In this document: in pieces, positions 53,357 through 62,274 of the stretch
Layout: every line of letters begins with the position of its first letter
How positions within the stretch are numbered: position 1 is the first letter of the stretch
From: an uncultured Clostridia bacterium
GTDB lineage: Bacteria > Bacillota > Clostridia > Oscillospirales > Acutalibacteraceae
Assembly (NCBI GenBank): GCA_945948515.1
Contig: CAMFBH010000002.1
Location: forward strand, 31,018-95,017
Length of the DNA: 64,000 bases
Reading direction: 5' to 3'
Program-made: the position numbers and the translations under genes
Notes under the pieces: model-generated
What the model was told of the DNA's origin: nothing
Seen by the model: the letters and a program-made list of their open reading frames with translations, nothing else
Database searches by the model: none

Positions 53357-54113
53357 AAACAAACGCAAAAAGAAAATTTCAGGCTTTTCGAGAAATGATT
53401 CTCAAAAAATTCTTGCAACGGATTCTTCATTTGTTGTTAAAGAAGCCTACAATTCAATAAGAACCAATCTTCTTTTTACTCACCAGGGTGAAAAATGCCC
53501 TGTGTTTATTGTTACAAGCCCGACTGCTAACAACGGAAAAACAATAAACAGCGTCAACCTTGCAATTTCCTATGCTCAAATGGGCAAGCGAACCCTTTTA
53601 ATTGATGCGGATATGAGAAACCCCACCATACACCGCTTGTTTTCAATTCCCGTTAAAAACGGTCTTTCGGAAATTCTTGCAGGGCTTACCGATAACATCA
53701 GCGTTTCAAAAACCGATATTGAAAATTTAAGCGTTCTTACCGCGGGAAAAATTCCTCCCAATCCGGCAGAGCTTCTTGCCTCTCCGAGAATGGACAAGCT
53801 GCTCGAATTTGTTCGCGAGCATTACGACTGTGTGTTTATCGACACTCCGCCCGTTAATCTCGTTACCGATGCAACCGTTTTTGCACCCCGTGTTACAGGA
53901 TATATCATCATTGTTCGCGCAGATGCAACCGATATTTCAGATGTTAAATATGCAACCGACTCACTTAAAGCTATTGATGCAAATATAATCGGCTTTATTC
54001 TTAATGATGCAAACACATCAAGCCACAGATATTACAGCTACTATAAGAGATACGGATACAAGTACAAATACAAGTATAACTATAACTATAATTACAACTA
54101 CGATTACCGATAA
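53340..54113 (+). CDS. CpsD/CapB-type tyrosine kinase with long Tyr tail
   Basis: A 257-aa BY-kinase that autophosphorylates a C-terminal tyrosine cluster and regulates polysaccharide export. Walker A is SPTANNGKTIN (Asn-Asn where Gly-Glu is usual), Walker A' is LLIDADMRNP and Walker B is VFIDTPPVN. The C-terminus is unusual: about 27 residues starting YYSYYKRYGYKYKYK continue with an alternating Tyr-Asn pattern, giving some 14 tyrosines. The codons repeat as TAY-AAR/AAY, so the tail is a protein-level microsatellite. The upstream Wzz-like protein is its activator; no phosphatase gene is in the operon. Confidence 0.94.
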   Translation: MRKMNKNKRKKKISGFSRNDSQKILATDSSFVVKEAYNSIRTNLLFTHQGEKCPVFIVTSPTANNGKTINSVNLAISYAQMGKRTLLIDADMRNPTIHRLFSIPVKNGLSEILAGLTDNISVSKTDIENLSVLTAGKIPPNPAELLASPRMDKLLEFVREHYDCVFIDTPPVNLVTDATVFAPRVTGYIIIVRADATDISDVKYATDSLKAIDANIIGFILNDANTSSHRYYSYYKRYGYKYKYKYNYNYNYNYDYR

Positions 54114-54132
54114 GCAAAAGGATCTGATTTGA

Positions 54133-55653
54133 TTGAAAAAGCAAAAAAATGTGCAGAATTTTTATGAGCTTGCCGTTGATTTTGCAGGCCTTATTCTCAG
54201 CACTGTTTGCTCATTCCTTGTTTTTGAAGTCATACTGAACAAGCTTCCGGACTATACGCTGACAGAGTATATTGAATATTTCTTTTATGTAATTATCTCA
54301 TTTTTGATAGTTTTCTTTATGTTCCTTTCTTCGATAGACATAACTAAAAGAAACCGCGTAAAAGAAACCTTTTCCGTTTTAAGAAACGATTTCCTTATCA
54401 TAGCAATGCTTTCGGTTTTTCTTCTTGTAAGCAAGCATCCGATGATAGAATCAAGATATATGTATCTCGGAATTTTCCTGTTTGACTTTTTATTCACTCT
54501 TGCGGGAAGATTTTTTCTAAAGCACTATATGCCGCAGATTTATGCATTAACAAAAAACGCAACTCTCTGCGGAGTTATCACTACATCCGACAGAGCGGAA
54601 AAGTTTATTTCCAACCTTTCTCAGGATTGGACTAAGCAAGTATGCGGAGCAGCGCTTATTGATGCCGCTTACGAAAACGGAGCTTATAAATTTTATCCAT
54701 CGAAAAGCAGCATGGAGAAGAACTCCTACTCGGGAACTAAAACAGCAACCGTTCAAAAAGAATACATTTTAAAAAATGAAATCTGCGGAGTTCCGATTGA
54801 AGCAAATTACGACAACTTTATGGAGTGGATAAGAACATCCTCTCTTGATGAGATTTTTATAAACCTTCCCCATGTAACATCTTCTCATATTACTCCTATT
54901 ATTGAAGAGCTCGAAAGTATGGGAATAGTTGTTCACATTAATGTTCCCAGCCTTGAACAGTTCGTTGAAGAAAGCCATTGCAATAATTTCCGTGCAGAAA
55001 TCACCGCTGATATCCCCATGGCAACATTTCAGGCAACAGTTCACGATACTAAACGCCTTATAATAAAAAGGCTTATGGATATTGCCGGAGGATTGTTGGG
55101 CTGTATCATTTCTCTTCCGATAATTTTAGTTGTTGCAATTCCCCTTCTCATTGAATCTCCCGGACCGCTGATTTTCAAACAGCAAAGAATCGGACGAAAC
55201 GGAAGAATATTCAACATTTACAAGCTCCGTTCAATGTATGTTGATGCTGAACAACGCAAACAGGAGCTTATGAAAAACAATAAAATGAACGGGCTTATGT
55301 TTAAAATGGACAACGACCCGCGAATTACGAAGGTTGGCAAATTCATAAGAAAAACAAGTATTGATGAGTTGCCACAATTTTGGAATGTTCTCAAGGGAGA
55401 TATGAGCCTCGTTGGCACAAGACCTCCCACGGTTGATGAATTTGAGCAATACCAAAGCCACCATAAGCGCAGACTTTCAATGCGCCCCGGAATAACCGGA
55501 ATGTGGCAAACAAGCGGCAGAAGCGACATTCAGAATTTTGAAGATGTTGTTAAGCTTGACTTGGAATACATAGATAACTGGTCTCTCTCTCTTGATGTTT
55601 TACTTATGTTCAAAACCATAAAGGTTGTTTTGAGGCACGAGGGTGCGGAATAG
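54133..55653 (+). CDS. Initiating polyprenyl-phosphate sugar-phosphotransferase
   Basis: This 506-aa membrane protein transfers a sugar phosphate to undecaprenyl phosphate, the first step of repeat-unit synthesis. Four or five N-terminal helices (about 1-130) and a central Rossmann-like domain precede the bacterial sugar transferase domain PF02397 (about 310-506) with KRLMDIAGGLLG, FKQQRIGRNGR, IYKLRSM and FWNVLKGDMSLVGTRPP. The enzyme belongs to the WbaP/CpsE class; which sugar it uses is not readable. It starts with TTG 54133 after GGATC and is the committed step of the operon. Confidence 0.94.
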   Translation: MKKQKNVQNFYELAVDFAGLILSTVCSFLVFEVILNKLPDYTLTEYIEYFFYVIISFLIVFFMFLSSIDITKRNRVKETFSVLRNDFLIIAMLSVFLLVSKHPMIESRYMYLGIFLFDFLFTLAGRFFLKHYMPQIYALTKNATLCGVITTSDRAEKFISNLSQDWTKQVCGAALIDAAYENGAYKFYPSKSSMEKNSYSGTKTATVQKEYILKNEICGVPIEANYDNFMEWIRTSSLDEIFINLPHVTSSHITPIIEELESMGIVVHINVPSLEQFVEESHCNNFRAEITADIPMATFQATVHDTKRLIIKRLMDIAGGLLGCIISLPIILVVAIPLLIESPGPLIFKQQRIGRNGRIFNIYKLRSMYVDAEQRKQELMKNNKMNGLMFKMDNDPRITKVGKFIRKTSIDELPQFWNVLKGDMSLVGTRPPTVDEFEQYQSHHKRRLSMRPGITGMWQTSGRSDIQNFEDVVKLDLEYIDNWSLSLDVLLMFKTIKVVLRHEGAE

Positions 55654-55676
55654 ACCAAACAGCAAAGAGGATAAAA

Positions 55677-56801
55677 ATGAAAATTGCAATGATAGGCCAC
55701 AAAAGAATACCCGGCAGAGAAGGCGGAATTGAAATCGTTGTTTATGAGCTGTCAAAAAAGCTTGTTGAACACGGTCACACCGTTGTGGCTTATAACAGAA
55801 AAGGGCACCATGTTTCCGGCAAAGAGTTTGAAAGTGATGAAAACCTTAAAGAGTGTGACGGAATTATTCTAAAAAATGTTTTCACATTTAAAAATTCAAC
55901 TCTTAACGCTCTTGTTTACAGCGTACTTGCAACCGTTAAGGCTCTTTTCGGAGGCTTTGATGTTATTCATTTTCACGCCGTAGGTCCAAGCGGCATGGCG
56001 TGGCTTGCTCACCTTTTCGGCAAAAAAACAATATGCACAATTCACGGTCTTGACTGGAAAGCTCCGAAATGGGGAAAATTTGCAAAAAAGTATTTGCTTT
56101 TCTGCGAAAAAACTGCCTGCAAATATGCAGATGAAATAATTGTTCTTTCCGACAACATGAAAGAATATTATAAAAAAACATACGGCAGAAAAACGGTAAG
56201 AATCCCAAACGGAATTAACGAACCGAAGCATCTTAATGCAAATCTTATATCAGAAAAATTCGGTCTTAAAAAAGACGGCTACATACTTTTTCTCGGAAGA
56301 ATTGTGCCCGGCAAGGGAATTGAGCATTTAATCAATGCTTACAATAACCTTAAAACAGACAAAAAGCTTGTTATTGCAGGCGGCGCAAGTCATTCCGAGG
56401 ATTATTTTGCTCATCTCCGAGATTTGAGCAAAAACAACGAGAATATTATTTTTACCGATTTTGTTCAGGGAGATATGCTCTCTGAGCTGTATTCGAACTG
56501 TTATATTTTTGTTTTGCCGTCGGAGCTTGAGGGAATGCCCGTCAGTCTTCTTGAAGCAATGAGCTACGGCAACTGCTGTGTTACCAGCGATATTCCCGAA
56601 TGTACCGAATTTACAAAAGGCAAAACCTTTACCTTTGAAAACAAAAACGAAAAAGCTCTTGAAGAAATCCTTTTATATCTTCTTGAAAACCCCGAAGAAG
56701 TTAAAAATAGCAGGGAAAATACTGCAGATTATGTTTGCTGTGAGTTTGATTGGGACAGAATTGCCAACCGAACAGAAACGCTGTACAGGAGCGAGGACTG
56801 A
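55677..56801 (+). CDS. Glycosyltransferase family 4 protein
   Basis: A 374-aa GT-B fold retaining glycosyltransferase that probably adds a sugar to the lipid-linked repeat unit on the cytoplasmic side. The N-terminal GREGGIEIVVYELSKKL and the donor-domain FLGRIVPGKGIEHLI and SELEGMPVSLLEAMSYG (the E-x7-E motif) place it in GT4. Donor and acceptor are unknown. ATG follows AGAGG. The next gene starts 3 nt after its stop. Confidence 0.92.
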   Translation: MKIAMIGHKRIPGREGGIEIVVYELSKKLVEHGHTVVAYNRKGHHVSGKEFESDENLKECDGIILKNVFTFKNSTLNALVYSVLATVKALFGGFDVIHFHAVGPSGMAWLAHLFGKKTICTIHGLDWKAPKWGKFAKKYLLFCEKTACKYADEIIVLSDNMKEYYKKTYGRKTVRIPNGINEPKHLNANLISEKFGLKKDGYILFLGRIVPGKGIEHLINAYNNLKTDKKLVIAGGASHSEDYFAHLRDLSKNNENIIFTDFVQGDMLSELYSNCYIFVLPSELEGMPVSLLEAMSYGNCCVTSDIPECTEFTKGKTFTFENKNEKALEEILLYLLENPEEVKNSRENTADYVCCEFDWDRIANRTETLYRSED

Positions 56802-56804
56802 TTA

Positions 56805-57899
56805 ATGATACGGGTATTACACGCAGTTAATAATATGCACCGCGCCGGAATTGAAACGACGCTGATGAACTATTACAGAAATATTGACAGAAGCAAAATT
56901 CAGTTTGATTTTTTAACTCACCGCCCCGAACGCGATGATTACGACAATGAAATTGAAGAACTCGGCGGAAGAGTTTTTTATGCTCCGCGCCTTTATCCGC
57001 AGAATTATCCGAAATATTTTAAATTTATGAAGCGCCTGTTTTGCGAGCATCCCGAATACAGAATTGTTCACTCCCATATTGATGCAATGAGCTATATGCC
57101 GCTCCTTGCCGCAAAAAAAAGCGAAATTCCGATTAGAATTGCACACAGCCACAGCACCTCAATAGACAGAGATTTTAAATATCCGATAAAGCTTGCTTTC
57201 AGAGAAATGCTCCCCGGCGTTGCAACACACAGATTTGCATGCGGTGAAGAGGCAGGTAAATTCCTGTTTAAGCAAAAAAGCTTTTTTATTCTGCCAAACG
57301 CTGTTAACTCTTCGGATTTTTCCTTCAGCGAAGAAACAAGAAGCAAAAAGCGAAATGAGTTAAAATTAGAAAACAAATTCGTTTTAGGCCATATCGGAAG
57401 ATTTTATTATCCAAAAAACCACGAATTTCTTATAGATATTTTTGAGTGCTTTCTTAAGCTCAACCAAAACAGTGTTCTCCTTTTGGCAGGAGACGGCGAA
57501 AAGCTTGATTCAATAAAAGAGCTTACTCAAAAAAAAGGTATTTCCGATAAGGTTTTGTTCCTTGGAAACAGAAACGATGCTGCTGAGCTTTATCAGGCTA
57601 TGGACTGCTTTGTGCTCCCTTCTCTTTTCGAGGGAATTCCTGTTGTCGGAATTGAAGCACAGTTTGCAGGACTTCCCTGCTTCTTCTCGGACAGAGTTTC
57701 AAAAGAGGTTGCGTTTTCCTATGAAACCCATTTTCTTCCTTTGGAAAAAGGACCCGAGTTTTGGGCAAAGGAAGTTTTTTCCGCCTCCAAAGGTACTAAT
57801 CAAAGGCAATCAGCCTTAAACAACAAATTTGATATCCTTAATTCCGCAAAGGCTCTTGAGGAAAAATACATAACTCTTTACAACAGCAACGGAGAATAA
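56805..57899 (+). CDS. Glycosyltransferase, GT4/EpsF-like
   Basis: This 364-aa GT-B protein begins with VLHAVNNMHRAGIETTLMNYYRNID, shortened here to its key words AGIETTLMNYYRNI, typical of EpsF-like enzymes of Gram-positive exopolysaccharide loci. The donor site includes GHIGRFYYPKNHEFLI and LPSLFEGIPVVGIEAQ. Sugar specificity cannot be read. It starts 3 nt after the previous stop and is followed 3 nt later by the GT2 gene, so translation is coupled. Confidence 0.92.
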   Translation: MIRVLHAVNNMHRAGIETTLMNYYRNIDRSKIQFDFLTHRPERDDYDNEIEELGGRVFYAPRLYPQNYPKYFKFMKRLFCEHPEYRIVHSHIDAMSYMPLLAAKKSEIPIRIAHSHSTSIDRDFKYPIKLAFREMLPGVATHRFACGEEAGKFLFKQKSFFILPNAVNSSDFSFSEETRSKKRNELKLENKFVLGHIGRFYYPKNHEFLIDIFECFLKLNQNSVLLLAGDGEKLDSIKELTQKKGISDKVLFLGNRNDAAELYQAMDCFVLPSLFEGIPVVGIEAQFAGLPCFFSDRVSKEVAFSYETHFLPLEKGPEFWAKEVFSASKGTNQRQSALNNKFDILNSAKALEEKYITLYNSNGE

Positions 57900-57902
57900 A
57901 CA

Positions 57903-58886
57903 ATGCTCTCTTCAGATTTAAGCCCGCTTATCAGCGTGGTTATTCCTGTTTTCAATAATGAAAAAACAATCGAAAAATGTGTTAACAGCATTTTAAATCA
58001 GGATTTTGAAAATTTTGAAATTGTTATTGTTAACGACGGTTCAACCGATTCTTCGTCAAATGCTTGCCTTAATCTTTGTGAAAAGGATAAAAGAATTAAA
58101 TATTTAGAAAAGGAAAACGGCGGTGTTTCAAGTGCAAGGAATTTTGCTCTTGAAAAAATATGCGGAAAATATGTTTATTTCTGCGATGCCGACGACTATC
58201 TTGACAACGGCTGCTTTTCATATATGCTTTCTTTAATTAACAAAGAATGTGAACCGAAAATGTGTGCCGTTGCGTATTTTGTTAACAACAAAAAAATTGA
58301 TATAGGCGTTTCAAACGAAACCTCTTGCATAAATCAGCTTGACTCTGCAAGGGCGATTGCACTAATTAATCTGCGTTTCGGTGCATTTTTATGGAACAAG
58401 CTCTTTTCCGCCGATATTATAAAAGAAAACAATATTCGATTTGATGAAAGCATTCATGTTCGCGAGGATGCACTTTTCTGCTATGAGTATATTAAACATA
58501 TATCCTGCGCGGCTGCCGGTGAAAAAGCATTTTACCACTACATAATTTCAGAAAACACCGCAACATCTCAGGCGATTAATGAGCGCCGTCTTACTGCTCT
58601 TGATGCTTGCAAAAAAATTATTGATATGTGTGAATGCTTTGAAAGCACAGAGCTCAATAGTAGGCTTGAATGCGAATATACAATTAATTGTCTGCGTATT
58701 CTTACAAGAATTTTAAGAAACCCAAACCAAGCAGGTCTTTCCTGTGCAGACAGAGTTTTTAAGGATTTTAAAAGAGGATTTTTTAAGCTCATCACAAACA
58801 AATATACCTCCGCAAGAGATATTGCGGTTGCTGTTTTCATTAGAATTGCTTTTCCTCTTTGGCTCAGAAGCAGAAGTAAAAAATAA
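57903..58886 (+). CDS. Glycosyltransferase family 2 protein
   Basis: A 327-aa inverting GT-A enzyme. Motifs are SVVIPVFNNEKTIEKCVNSI, VNDGSTDSS, the ENGGVSSARNFAL helix and the metal-binding FCDADDYL near residue 98. No membrane helix is obvious, though the C-terminal region is hydrophobic and basic and may touch the membrane. It probably adds one sugar of the repeat unit. A related enzyme is encoded at 60126-61088; similarity in the N-terminal domain suggests old duplication or simply family membership. Confidence 0.93.
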   Translation: MLSSDLSPLISVVIPVFNNEKTIEKCVNSILNQDFENFEIVIVNDGSTDSSSNACLNLCEKDKRIKYLEKENGGVSSARNFALEKICGKYVYFCDADDYLDNGCFSYMLSLINKECEPKMCAVAYFVNNKKIDIGVSNETSCINQLDSARAIALINLRFGAFLWNKLFSADIIKENNIRFDESIHVREDALFCYEYIKHISCAAAGEKAFYHYIISENTATSQAINERRLTALDACKKIIDMCECFESTELNSRLECEYTINCLRILTRILRNPNQAGLSCADRVFKDFKRGFFKLITNKYTSARDIAVAVFIRIAFPLWLRSRSKK

Positions 58887-58915
58887 AGCTGTAAAATAAA
58901 TTTTAAGGATTTGTC

Positions 58916-60160
58916 ATGGCTAAAATCAAATTTCAAAAAGTCCCTAACTACACTTTAATAACCTCGGTTCTGCTCGTTATAATGGCAGTGATTAACTCAG
59001 TTACAGATGCTTTAGGAATTAACGGAAATATGATTTCCTATTCAAAATATGCGCTTGCGTTAATCTGCTCCGTTTTCGGCTTTATCGTTATCGGAAGAAA
59101 TTCCGACAAAAAAGGCAACAAGCTTGTTTTCCAGCAGGAATTCGGCGTTTTATGCCTTATGATGATTTATATTCTGTTATCCACCTTTGCAAAAGCACTA
59201 ATTCACGACAGATTTGAATTTGAAATGCTTCTCGATATACTTCGAATGGCAATTCCCATTATATATTCCTTTGCGCTTTTAAACACCTTGGAATATGATC
59301 AAATTGAAAAATGTATGCGCGTTATGCTGTTTATTTATTTTATCGGTTATTTAAAACAGCAGGGCTTTTCAAGCTTTACTCCTGCAAATCTTCTGTCAAT
59401 TAGCTTTGCCGATTCCTATTCTCCCTTTGAAAGTCATCAATTTGCTTCAATTTCATTGCTTATGTTCTGCTTTTTTTCCTATTACAGAAAAAGCAAGCTT
59501 TGCTTTTTTATAAGCACCGTTTTCGTTTTTTTGACCTTTAAAAGAGCACAGGTTGTTTTCATTATAATATTGCTTGTTCTTCTTCTGTTTTTTAATCTTA
59601 ACAAATTCATAAGCAGATGGTGGGTTATTGCAATGGTTGCTTTAACGGTCGGCGGTGCTATTGCTTACTTCTATATTTTGACATATGACCCGCTGACAAA
59701 TTATTTTGAAACAACCTTTAATATGGATTTCAATAAATTCACCATGTACAGAAATGTTCTTCTGAATCAGCTTGTAGACAGTAACTACGAATCCTTCGGC
59801 TTTACATCATCAACTATTTTCCTTGGTCACAGTATAGAAATGGACTTAATCAAGATTTATCTTGAAATAGGATTTTTAGGGCTTGCTCTAACTGTTTTTG
59901 CCTATTGGAACTTAACAAAAGGTCATCTCTTCTGCATGATTATTATGACGCAGTTTATGTTTAATCTTATAACCTCTCACAGCTTTGACGGCGGTATTAC
60001 ATGGACCTTCAGAATGCTCATAATCGGTTGCGTTATTTACAAGCATCCCGAGCCCACCGGTCAGTTTAGATTAAACATAAAAACGCGATACCGACTGACG
60101 CCAAACATAAAAAAGGATGAGTTAAATGCCGAGAGTGTCAATAATAATTCCGTTTTATAA
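58916..60160 (+). CDS. Wzy-like O-antigen/exopolysaccharide polymerase
   Basis: The 414-aa protein has about ten hydrophobic helices and an external loop near residues 260-300, the architecture of Wzy polymerases, which join lipid-linked repeat units on the outer face of the membrane. Sequence conservation in this family is low, so the assignment rests on topology and on its position within the glycosyltransferase genes. ATG follows AAGGATT. Its last 35 nt overlap the next GT2 gene. A matching Wzx flippase is not found in the window. Confidence 0.82.
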   Translation: MAKIKFQKVPNYTLITSVLLVIMAVINSVTDALGINGNMISYSKYALALICSVFGFIVIGRNSDKKGNKLVFQQEFGVLCLMMIYILLSTFAKALIHDRFEFEMLLDILRMAIPIIYSFALLNTLEYDQIEKCMRVMLFIYFIGYLKQQGFSSFTPANLLSISFADSYSPFESHQFASISLLMFCFFSYYRKSKLCFFISTVFVFLTFKRAQVVFIIILLVLLLFFNLNKFISRWWVIAMVALTVGGAIAYFYILTYDPLTNYFETTFNMDFNKFTMYRNVLLNQLVDSNYESFGFTSSTIFLGHSIEMDLIKIYLEIGFLGLALTVFAYWNLTKGHLFCMIIMTQFMFNLITSHSFDGGITWTFRMLIIGCVIYKHPEPTGQFRLNIKTRYRLTPNIKKDELNAESVNNNSVL

Positions 60161-61088
60161 TGCAAAAAGCCATATCGAGCGTTGTATTGAAAGCATTGAA
60201 AATCAAAGCTTTACTGATTTTGAGGCCATCTTTATTAACGACGGCTCAACCGACGGCGGCGAAAAAATTGTTATTTCAAAATCCGAACAAGACAAGAGAT
60301 TTTCTCTCATATCAAAAGAAAACGGCGGCGTTTCAAGCGCGCGAAATGAAGGTATTAAAGCCGCGAAAGGTGATTTTATTACCTTTCTTGATTCCGACGA
60401 TATCCTAATGCCTAATGCCCTTTCGGATATGGTTAACGAAAGCCATGGTGAGGATATTATTATTTTCTCATCAAGTGAAATTGAAAATAACAATCTTCAA
60501 AGCTTTTCTTTAAGCCGAGAGGATACCTGTAAATATACTCTTTCTTATTGTACAATTCCCGAAGAGCTTCAAAAATTCAATTTCCGAGCCCCCTGGGCAA
60601 AGCTGTTCTCCTCTTCTCTGATAAAGGAGAATTCGCTTTTATTCATGCAGGGAATTAAAATCGGCGAGGATTTACTCTTTTGCCTGAATGCATTTTGCCG
60701 CTCAAAGAGAATAAAGGTTTGCAATAAATATGTTTATAAGCAAATTCTGACAAACGGCTCGGCAACTCAAAGCCGATTTAAAAAAGGCTTTGCCGAATCC
60801 GACAGGGAATTTTATCTTGCTCTTGAAAAAATTTTAAAATCCGAGGCTCTGTTTGAGCCATTAAGCACTCAGTATTATTTGAATGCATTAAACGGATTTT
60901 TAAATATTGTTAAGAACACTTTAAATAAAAAAAGTGACATAGAAAAGTCACAGAAGAAACAATATCTTAGAGCACTTGCTCTCGAAGAGCCGTACAAAAC
61001 AGCGCTGAAAAAAGCATCGCTCTCTTCTTTTTCTTATTTCACTTTACCGAACAAGCTGCTTCTTGCTTTTGTTCTAATTTATTTTTGA
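60126..61088 (+). CDS. Glycosyltransferase family 2 protein
   Basis: A 320-aa GT-A enzyme with VSIIIPFYNAKSHIERCI, INDGSTDGGEK, ENGGVSSARNEGI and the metal-binding FLDSDDIL near residue 92. It probably acts on the lipid-linked repeat unit like the other transferases here; the sugar is unknown. ATG 60126 lies inside the end of the polymerase gene, so the two are coupled. The pyruvyltransferase gene follows 9 nt after the stop. Confidence 0.92.
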   Translation: MPRVSIIIPFYNAKSHIERCIESIENQSFTDFEAIFINDGSTDGGEKIVISKSEQDKRFSLISKENGGVSSARNEGIKAAKGDFITFLDSDDILMPNALSDMVNESHGEDIIIFSSSEIENNNLQSFSLSREDTCKYTLSYCTIPEELQKFNFRAPWAKLFSSSLIKENSLLFMQGIKIGEDLLFCLNAFCRSKRIKVCNKYVYKQILTNGSATQSRFKKGFAESDREFYLALEKILKSEALFEPLSTQYYLNALNGFLNIVKNTLNKKSDIEKSQKKQYLRALALEEPYKTALKKASLSSFSYFTLPNKLLLAFVLIYF

Positions 61089-61097
61089 GGTTTCAAA

Positions 61098-62189
61098 ATG
61101 AAAAAAACAGCAATTATTACTTACACGGATACAATAAACTTCGGTGCAATTTTTCAATGCCAGGCTCTTTGTGACACAATTAATGAATTTGAAGTTTTTG
61201 ATGCTTATTCAATAAACTATCAGCCTAAAAAAAAGCGCCGTAAAATGGGAATTACCGATAGAATTAAGTTTATTATCAGAGATGCGTGTTCTCTTTTAAG
61301 CGCTCACAAGGCAAAGACCTACAAAAAGAAATATCTGCGCCTTACAAAGCCATATTCTTCACAGGCGCTTCCTTCTCTTAATAAGGATTACGATGTTTTC
61401 TTTGCAGGCTCCGATCAAATTTGGAACTACGATATTGCAAAGAGAAACGATAATTACCTTTTAACATTTGTTGATGATAATTCCAAAAAATACTCATATG
61501 CCGCAAGCTTCGGCGGATATGTTCCGGAAGAACACGGAACTCATGACCTTTATAAAAAAGCTCTTTCTTCTTTTAACAAAATAAGCTTGCGCGAAAAGGA
61601 GGATATTCCTCTCGTTAAAAATATTTGCGGCAAAGATGCGGTTGTTACACTTGACCCAACCCTTTTGCAGGACCGTTTTTATTGGAAAAAATATGCAAAA
61701 ATGCCTAAAACGAAAAAGCCGTACATATTCCTGTATCAGGTTTATTATTCCGAATCTCTTACACAGAAGGCTCTCAAAATTGCAAAGGAAAACAACTGGG
61801 ATATAATTATGGTTGATATTTGCATATCAAAGCCCATTAAAGGTATTCGCAGAATTTTTACCGCAGGACCCGACGAGTGGCTCGGCTATCTTCTCAATTC
61901 GGAAATGGTATTAACAACATCATTTCACGCATGCGCCTTTTCCGTTAATATGCACAAGCGCTTTTTCTGCGAAATAGATTCCGTTACGAATTTTCTCGGG
62001 CAAACCCGACATGTTCACAACACCCGAGTTGAAAACCTGCTTGAAGCCTGCTCTCTGCAAGACAGAAGAATTGAGAATTACGAGAGCCTTTGCAGCACGG
62101 AGCCCGATTGGGATAAATCGGATAAAGCCCTTGATGCTCTCAGAAAAACATCAAGAGATTTTATTGCTCTTGCTTCTGAACAAAATTAA
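61098..62189 (+). CDS. Polysaccharide pyruvyltransferase family protein
   Basis: This 363-aa protein belongs to PF04230, enzymes that add pyruvate ketals from phosphoenolpyruvate to sugars. The family start TYTDTINFGAIFQCQAL, the FFAGSDQIWN motif near residue 103 and the late LTTSFHACAFSVNM are visible. Pyruvylation gives the polysaccharide a negative charge and can serve as an attachment signal for surface-layer proteins. ATG lies 9 nt after the preceding gene; it is the last gene of the operon and ends before a terminator. Confidence 0.92.
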   Translation: MKKTAIITYTDTINFGAIFQCQALCDTINEFEVFDAYSINYQPKKKRRKMGITDRIKFIIRDACSLLSAHKAKTYKKKYLRLTKPYSSQALPSLNKDYDVFFAGSDQIWNYDIAKRNDNYLLTFVDDNSKKYSYAASFGGYVPEEHGTHDLYKKALSSFNKISLREKEDIPLVKNICGKDAVVTLDPTLLQDRFYWKKYAKMPKTKKPYIFLYQVYYSESLTQKALKIAKENNWDIIMVDICISKPIKGIRRIFTAGPDEWLGYLLNSEMVLTTSFHACAFSVNMHKRFFCEIDSVTNFLGQTRHVHNTRVENLLEACSLQDRRIENYESLCSTEPDWDKSDKALDALRKTSRDFIALASEQN

Positions 62190-62234
62190 TAAGAAATTCA
62201 GCAACTCCGTTTGTATTATTATAAGGGTATAAAA

Positions 62235-62270
62235 TTCCCCGTAAATCATTTAAGATTTACGGGGAGCTTT
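62235..62270. terminator. Terminator of the exopolysaccharide operon
   Basis: CCCCGTAAATC (62237-62247), ATTTAA loop and GATTTACGGGG (62254-62264) form a perfect 11-bp stem followed by a T run; it can also stop the convergent CapA transcript. Confidence 0.85.
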
Positions 62271-62274
62271 TTAT

